Source: Pseudomonas asgharzadehiana
Lineage (GTDB): Bacteria > Pseudomonadota > Gammaproteobacteria > Pseudomonadales > Pseudomonadaceae
Assembly (NCBI RefSeq): GCF_019139815.1
Contig: NZ_CP077079.1
Span: forward strand, 186,001-250,000
DNA length: 64,000 nt
Direction of reading: 5' to 3'
Shown here: piece after piece, positions 60,263 through 64,000 of the stretch
Numbering within the stretch: the first letter of the stretch is position 1
Layout: each line of letters begins with the position of its first letter
The notes under the pieces: generated by a model
The model's database searches: none
What the model saw: only the letters and a program-made list of their open reading frames with translations
Told to the model about the DNA's origin: nothing
Program-made: the position numbers and the translations under genes

Positions 60263-61810
60263 ATGCGTGCTGCTCAATTGAAAGCTGTACTGCCACGGGA
60301 GCTGCTCGCCTCGGTGGTTGTGTTTCTGGTCGCCCTGCCGCTGTGCATGGGAATCGCCATCGCATCCGGCATGCCGCCTGCCAAAGGCTTGATAACCGGG
60401 ATTATCGGTGGCCTGGTGGTGGGCTGGCTGGCGGGTTCGCCTTTGCAGGTCAGTGGGCCGGCGGCTGGCCTTGCGGTGTTGGTGTTCGAGTTGGTGCGCC
60501 AGCACGGCATGTCGATGCTCGGGCCGATCCTGCTGCTGGCGGGTTTCCTGCAATTGGTGGCAGGGCGTCTGCGCCTGGGTTGCTGGTTCCGCGTAACGGC
60601 GCCGGCGGTGGTGTACGGCATGCTGGCGGGGATCGGCGTACTGATTGTGCTCTCGCAGGTGCATGTGATGCTCGACGGCGCGCCCAAGCCGTCCGGGCTG
60701 GATAACCTGACGGGCTTCCCGGCGGCATTGGCCGAGGCCGTTCCCACCCTTGGCGGCGGGCTCGGCTGGCAGGCGGGCTTGTTGGGTTTGTCGACGATGC
60801 TGGTGATGTACCTGTGGGATAAATTGCGCCCACCGCGGTTGCGCTTCGTACCGGGTGCCCTGCTGGGCGTTGGCCTTGCAACCGTCACCAGCCTGGTGCT
60901 GGCGTTGCAGGTCAAGCGTGTGGACGTGCCGGAAAACCTCGCGGATGCCATCGACTGGCTACGTCCCAGCGACTTGTTGAACCTGGCCGACCCGCAGCTG
61001 TTGATCGCCGCGTTCGCCGTGGCGTTTATCGCCAGCGCCGAAACCCTGCTCTCCGCCGCCGCTGTTGACCGCATGCACAGCGGCCAGCGTTCCGATTTCG
61101 ATAAGGAATTGTCCGCGCAAGGTGTCGGCAATATGCTCTGTGGCCTGGTCGGCGCCCTGCCGATGACCGGCGTGATCGTGCGCAGCTCGGCCAACGTCCA
61201 GGCGGGCGCCACGACGCGTTTGTCGGCGATGTTCCACGGCGTGTGGTTGTTGGGCTTTGTGTTGTTGCTGTCCAGCGTGCTGCAAAGCATTCCGGTGGCG
61301 AGCCTGGCCGGCGTGCTGGTGTACACCGGGATCAAGCTGGTCGATATCAAGGCGTTCAAAGCCTTGGGACGCTACGGGCGGATGCCGATGTTCACCTATG
61401 CGGCCACGGCGCTGGCAATCATCTTTACCGACCTGCTGACGGGCGTGCTGGTGGGCTTTGGTCTTACGTTGGTCAAGTTGGCGTTCAAGGCTTCACGCCT
61501 GAAAATCAGCCTCATCGACTTGCCCCAGGGCGGTGAGATGGAGCTGCGCCTGACCGGTGCCGCGACCTTCCTCAAAGTGCCGGCGTTGACCCAGGTGCTG
61601 TCGACAGTGCCTGCGGGTGCCACCGTGCATGTACCACTCAACAACCTGAGCTACATCGACCATTCCTGCCTGGAATTGCTGGAGGAATGGGGGCGGGCCA
61701 ATGCGGCGAAAGGCTCGAAGTTGGTGATTGAGGCGCGGGGGTTGAAGCGCAGGCTCGAAGGGCGGATTCGCACGACGACGGGGATCGGCTCGGCACCGTC
61801 CGTCACCTGA
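60263..61810 (+). CDS. SulP-family transporter, probable bicarbonate carrier
   Basis: 515-residue SLC26/SulP transporter with about 10-12 hydrophobic segments. It begins MRAAQLKAVLPRELLASVVV and has LVALPLCMGIAIASGMPPAK and ASAETLLSAAAVDRMHSGQR. A C-terminal STAS domain (about 420-510) includes NNLSYIDHSCLELLEEWGRA. The link to the beta carbonic anhydrase suggests bicarbonate (or a similar anion) as substrate. GGGAGAG lies before the ATG at 60263. Confidence 0.88.
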   Translation: MRAAQLKAVLPRELLASVVVFLVALPLCMGIAIASGMPPAKGLITGIIGGLVVGWLAGSPLQVSGPAAGLAVLVFELVRQHGMSMLGPILLLAGFLQLVAGRLRLGCWFRVTAPAVVYGMLAGIGVLIVLSQVHVMLDGAPKPSGLDNLTGFPAALAEAVPTLGGGLGWQAGLLGLSTMLVMYLWDKLRPPRLRFVPGALLGVGLATVTSLVLALQVKRVDVPENLADAIDWLRPSDLLNLADPQLLIAAFAVAFIASAETLLSAAAVDRMHSGQRSDFDKELSAQGVGNMLCGLVGALPMTGVIVRSSANVQAGATTRLSAMFHGVWLLGFVLLLSSVLQSIPVASLAGVLVYTGIKLVDIKAFKALGRYGRMPMFTYAATALAIIFTDLLTGVLVGFGLTLVKLAFKASRLKISLIDLPQGGEMELRLTGAATFLKVPALTQVLSTVPAGATVHVPLNNLSYIDHSCLELLEEWGRANAAKGSKLVIEARGLKRRLEGRIRTTTGIGSAPSVT

Positions 61811-61826
61811 CAAAACCGGCACAAAA

Positions 61827-61860
61827 AAATGTGGGAGGGGGCTACACCCCTCCCACATTT
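61827..61860. repeat. REP palindrome with a 6-base loop
   Basis: Perfect 14-base arms (AAATGTGGGAGGGG and its complement) around GCTACA, between the convergent SulP and hypothetical genes. Confidence 0.88.
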
Positions 61861-61881
61861 GACCTGTGTACGGCGGAAGAT

Positions 61882-62529
61882 TTAAGCCGGTTGATCCAGC
61901 GTCAACTCAACCCCCAACTGCCGCGACAGGCACGGCCAGCGCTTCCAGGCGGCCTCGGTGTTCGGGCTTTTCAATTGCTCGCGATACGCTTCCACCGACT
62001 CCAGCGCAAAACTCTCGTCGTTAAGCATCTCATCCACCGCCAGATGCACAGCTTCGTCCAATTGGTTGGCGAAGGCTTCACCGATCAACTGATGGGCTAT
62101 CACGTTGGCCACGGTGGTATCCGCCGGAATCAGCGGCTGGCCGAAATGCTTGATATACACATCGTTGACTTCCTCCACCAGGCGATGGGCCAGGTAGGCC
62201 TCGTCCAGCAGGCCGTCCAACCCTTCATGACCTGCCAGAATCGCTGGTGGCTGCAGGAAGAAATGCTCGGCAATTTTCAGCACCGGCTTGATCTGGCTTT
62301 CGATCCCGGCCTCGCGAGCCACGTCATTGGCGGCATCGAGCAACTCGGGGACGAGGTCGATGTAGGCAGTGACAAAGCGAGTCATGACCACGTTGCGATC
62401 ACCCTCAGCCAGGGAAATGGCTGCATGCAGGTGCGGCAATTGTTCTTTCAGTTGCAGGGCAAGCTGGCCCGTTGTGGCTTCGTGTTGATGGGCACGGGAA
62501 ATCTGCTCGCGCAATGCGGCGGTGTTCAT
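61882..62529 (-). CDS. Conserved hypothetical protein
   Basis: 215 residues, soluble, mostly helical by eye; no signal peptide or membrane segment. Conserved-looking blocks are FVTAYIDLVPELLDAANDVA and GEAFANQLDEAVHLAVDEML. It is rich in Leu, Ala and Glu. ATG 62529 is chosen; upstream in-frame codons are unlikely. I do not recognise the family. Divergent from coxB. Confidence 0.7.
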   Translation of the reverse strand: MNTAALREQISRAHQHEATTGQLALQLKEQLPHLHAAISLAEGDRNVVMTRFVTAYIDLVPELLDAANDVAREAGIESQIKPVLKIAEHFFLQPPAILAGHEGLDGLLDEAYLAHRLVEEVNDVYIKHFGQPLIPADTTVANVIAHQLIGEAFANQLDEAVHLAVDEMLNDESFALESVEAYREQLKSPNTEAAWKRWPCLSRQLGVELTLDQPA

Positions 62530-62730
62530 GGAGGCTCCAGTGTTGCAGCTGTAGGAATAGGGAGAAGACAAGGTAGCTCGTTTATACGAGCGCCTAAGAC
62601 GCATTTGTCATAATTATTTCATGGTTATGCGCAGCCGTTATATCGAATTGCCATCGTTCGTCGGAAAATCGATTCCGCACCCGGTTTTATTGAGTTTTAC
62701 CGATCATTTTCGCTCATTTGCCCCTACACA

Positions 62731-62758
62731 TTGCGGGGTTGCAGAGCGTGTCTATACT
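62731..62758 (+). promoter_or_regulatory. Candidate coxB promoter
   Basis: TTGCGG (62731-62736) and TATACT (62753-62758) with a 16-base spacer. It leaves an untranslated leader of about 130 bases before coxB. Confidence 0.5.
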
Positions 62759-62896
62759 CGGGTTTGTACGCGATTCGCTGATGACGCCAGACTGCATAAG
62801 CAGGTGAGGCTAAGCGGTTGTAAGCAGTATGGAAGCCGCTCCCTTCGACGCAGGTGCAAACCGGCGGGATAACAAGAACGATAAGGGGAACCCGCA

Positions 62897-64000
62897 ATGA
62901 TGCGACATCCACACGTTTGGATGGGCCTCCTGTTGTGGTCAGTATTCGGCCAGGCACATGCCGCCTGGACAACGAATATGGCGCCAGGGGCGACAGAAGT
63001 CAGTCACGCTGTGTTCGATCTGCACATGACCATTTTCTGGATCTGTGTGGTGATCGGCATCATCGTGTTTGGCGCTATGTTCTGGTCGATGATGGTGCAC
63101 CGGCGCTCCACGGGCCAGGTGGCCGCCAAGTTCCACGAGAGCACTACCGTGGAAATTCTTTGGACCGTCGTGCCCTTGCTGATCCTGATCGCGATGGCTA
63201 TTCCGGCGACCAGGACCCTGATCAACATCTACGACAGCAGTGAGTCGGATATCGATATCCAGGTCACCGGCTACCAGTGGAAGTGGCATTACAAATACCT
63301 GGGCCAGGACGTTGAGTTCTTCAGCAACCTGGCCACGCCCGCCGAGCAGATCCATAACCAGGCCACCAAAGGTGAGCACTACCTGCTGGAAGTCGACCAG
63401 CCGCTGGTGCTGCCGGTGGGTGCCAAGGTGCGGTTCCTGGTCACCGCCGCCGACGTGATCCACTCCTGGTGGGTGCCGGCGTTTGCGGTCAAGCGCGACG
63501 CTATCCCTGGGTTCGTCAACGAAGCCTGGACCCGTGTCGAAAAGCCCGGCATTTACCGTGGCCAGTGTGCGGAGCTGTGCGGCAAGGACCACGGCTTCAT
63601 GCCGATCGTGGTCGAGGTCAAGTCCAAGGCCGACTACGAAACCTGGCTTGGCCAGCGCAAGGAAGAAGCGGCCAAGCTCAAGGAGCTGACCTCCAAAGAG
63701 TGGACGCTCCAAGAGTTGGTGGCGCGTGGTGACAAGGTCTATCACACCACTTGCGTGGCCTGTCACCAGGCCGAGGGCCAGGGCTTGCCGCCGATGTTCC
63801 CGGCGCTCAAGGGCTCGAAAATCGCCACCGGGCCCGCCGCCGACCACCTGAGCATTGTCTATCACGGCAAGCCTGGCACCGCGATGGCGGCATTCGGCAA
63901 GCAGCTCTCGGAAGTGGATATCGCCGCCGTGGTGACCTACGAGCGCAACGCCTGGGGCAACAACAAAGGCGACATGGTCACGCCTAAAGACGTGTTGGCC
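62897..64000 (+). CDS. coxB: Cytochrome c oxidase subunit II with fused cytochrome c, 3' end cut by the window edge
   Basis: aa3-type oxidase subunit II. The first 368 codons are present. A signal peptide (about 1-24) is followed by two membrane helices (about 44-66 and 86-106) and the periplasmic CuA cupredoxin domain with VIHSWWVPAF and GQCAELCGKDHGFM, which supply the Cys, His and Met ligands. A fused class I cytochrome c begins with CVACH near residue 292, making this a caa3-type subunit. AGGGG precedes tandem ATGs at 62897 and 62900. coxA should follow beyond the edge. Confidence 0.95.
   Translation, partial: MMRHPHVWMGLLLWSVFGQAHAAWTTNMAPGATEVSHAVFDLHMTIFWICVVIGIIVFGAMFWSMMVHRRSTGQVAAKFHESTTVEILWTVVPLLILIAMAIPATRTLINIYDSSESDIDIQVTGYQWKWHYKYLGQDVEFFSNLATPAEQIHNQATKGEHYLLEVDQPLVLPVGAKVRFLVTAADVIHSWWVPAFAVKRDAIPGFVNEAWTRVEKPGIYRGQCAELCGKDHGFMPIVVEVKSKADYETWLGQRKEEAAKLKELTSKEWTLQELVARGDKVYHTTCVACHQAEGQGLPPMFPALKGSKIATGPAADHLSIVYHGKPGTAMAAFGKQLSEVDIAAVVTYERNAWGNNKGDMVTPKDVLA

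Overview
The window is a piece of a Pseudomonas chromosome, most likely from the P. fluorescens group, centred on the replication origin. Three things show this: the order rpmH-oriC-dnaA-dnaN-recF-gyrB; a gene order on the right-hand side that matches, from memory, the numbering of P. aeruginosa from the origin (acyltransferase, gmhB, glyS, glyQ, tag, lpxL, trkA, rsmB, fmt, def, dprA, tsaC, qor, hemF, aroE, betC, trpA/trpB/trpI, prlC, radical SAM gene, carbonic anhydrase/SulP, coxB); and many copies of the GTGGGAGGGGGCTTGC-type REP palindrome typical of fluorescent pseudomonads. No rRNA, tRNA, CRISPR array, prophage or insertion sequence was seen.

Layout. 1-5771, leftward: mnmG (cut by the window edge), mnmE, yidC, yidD, rnpA, rpmH. 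5772-6357: oriC, with an AT-rich unwinding stretch and a cluster of DnaA boxes. 6358-12563, rightward: dnaA, dnaN, recF, gyrB; three parS centromere sites lie in recF and after gyrB. 12672-16132: a divergent two-component pair with a CHASE2 sensor kinase. 16312-32559: envelope, translation and housekeeping genes (acyltransferase, heptose phosphatase, glycyl-tRNA synthetase, DNA glycosylase, lipid A acyltransferase, Trk regulator, rRNA methylase, formyltransferase, deformylase, dprA, tsaC, haem and shikimate genes). 32668-38193: choline-O-sulfate genes (SulP transporter, choX, betC, LysR regulator) and a small dioxygenase. 38358-42562: a D-galactonate catabolic block. 42602-45644: trpA, trpB and divergent trpI. 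45641-54001: small stress, envelope and peptidase genes. 54239-58089: a three-subunit periplasmic gluconate-type dehydrogenase. 58159-64000: an SOS-boxed radical SAM gene, a carbonic anhydrase/SulP pair, a conserved hypothetical gene and the start of coxB.

How it fits together. The core couples replication initiation and clamp loading (dnaA, dnaN), repair (recF), supercoiling (gyrB) and segregation (parS) with the translation and membrane-insertion genes of the leftward rpmH-mnmG group. The outer parts are metabolic modules: osmoprotectant and sulfur scavenging from choline sulfate, sugar-acid use (galactonate inside the cell, gluconate oxidation in the periplasm), CO2/bicarbonate handling, and respiration.

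Signals most worth a second look are an oriC-like second DnaA-box/AT-rich region between mnmE and mnmG, perfect DnaA boxes spread well outside oriC (including the dprA promoter), a near-perfect LexA operator built into a 15-bp palindrome directly before a radical SAM gene, an Anr-type box before hemF, a LysM-less form of a normally LysM-bearing envelope protein, and a set of about ten REP/REPIN elements. Gene functions are read by eye from motifs and context; no database search was run.
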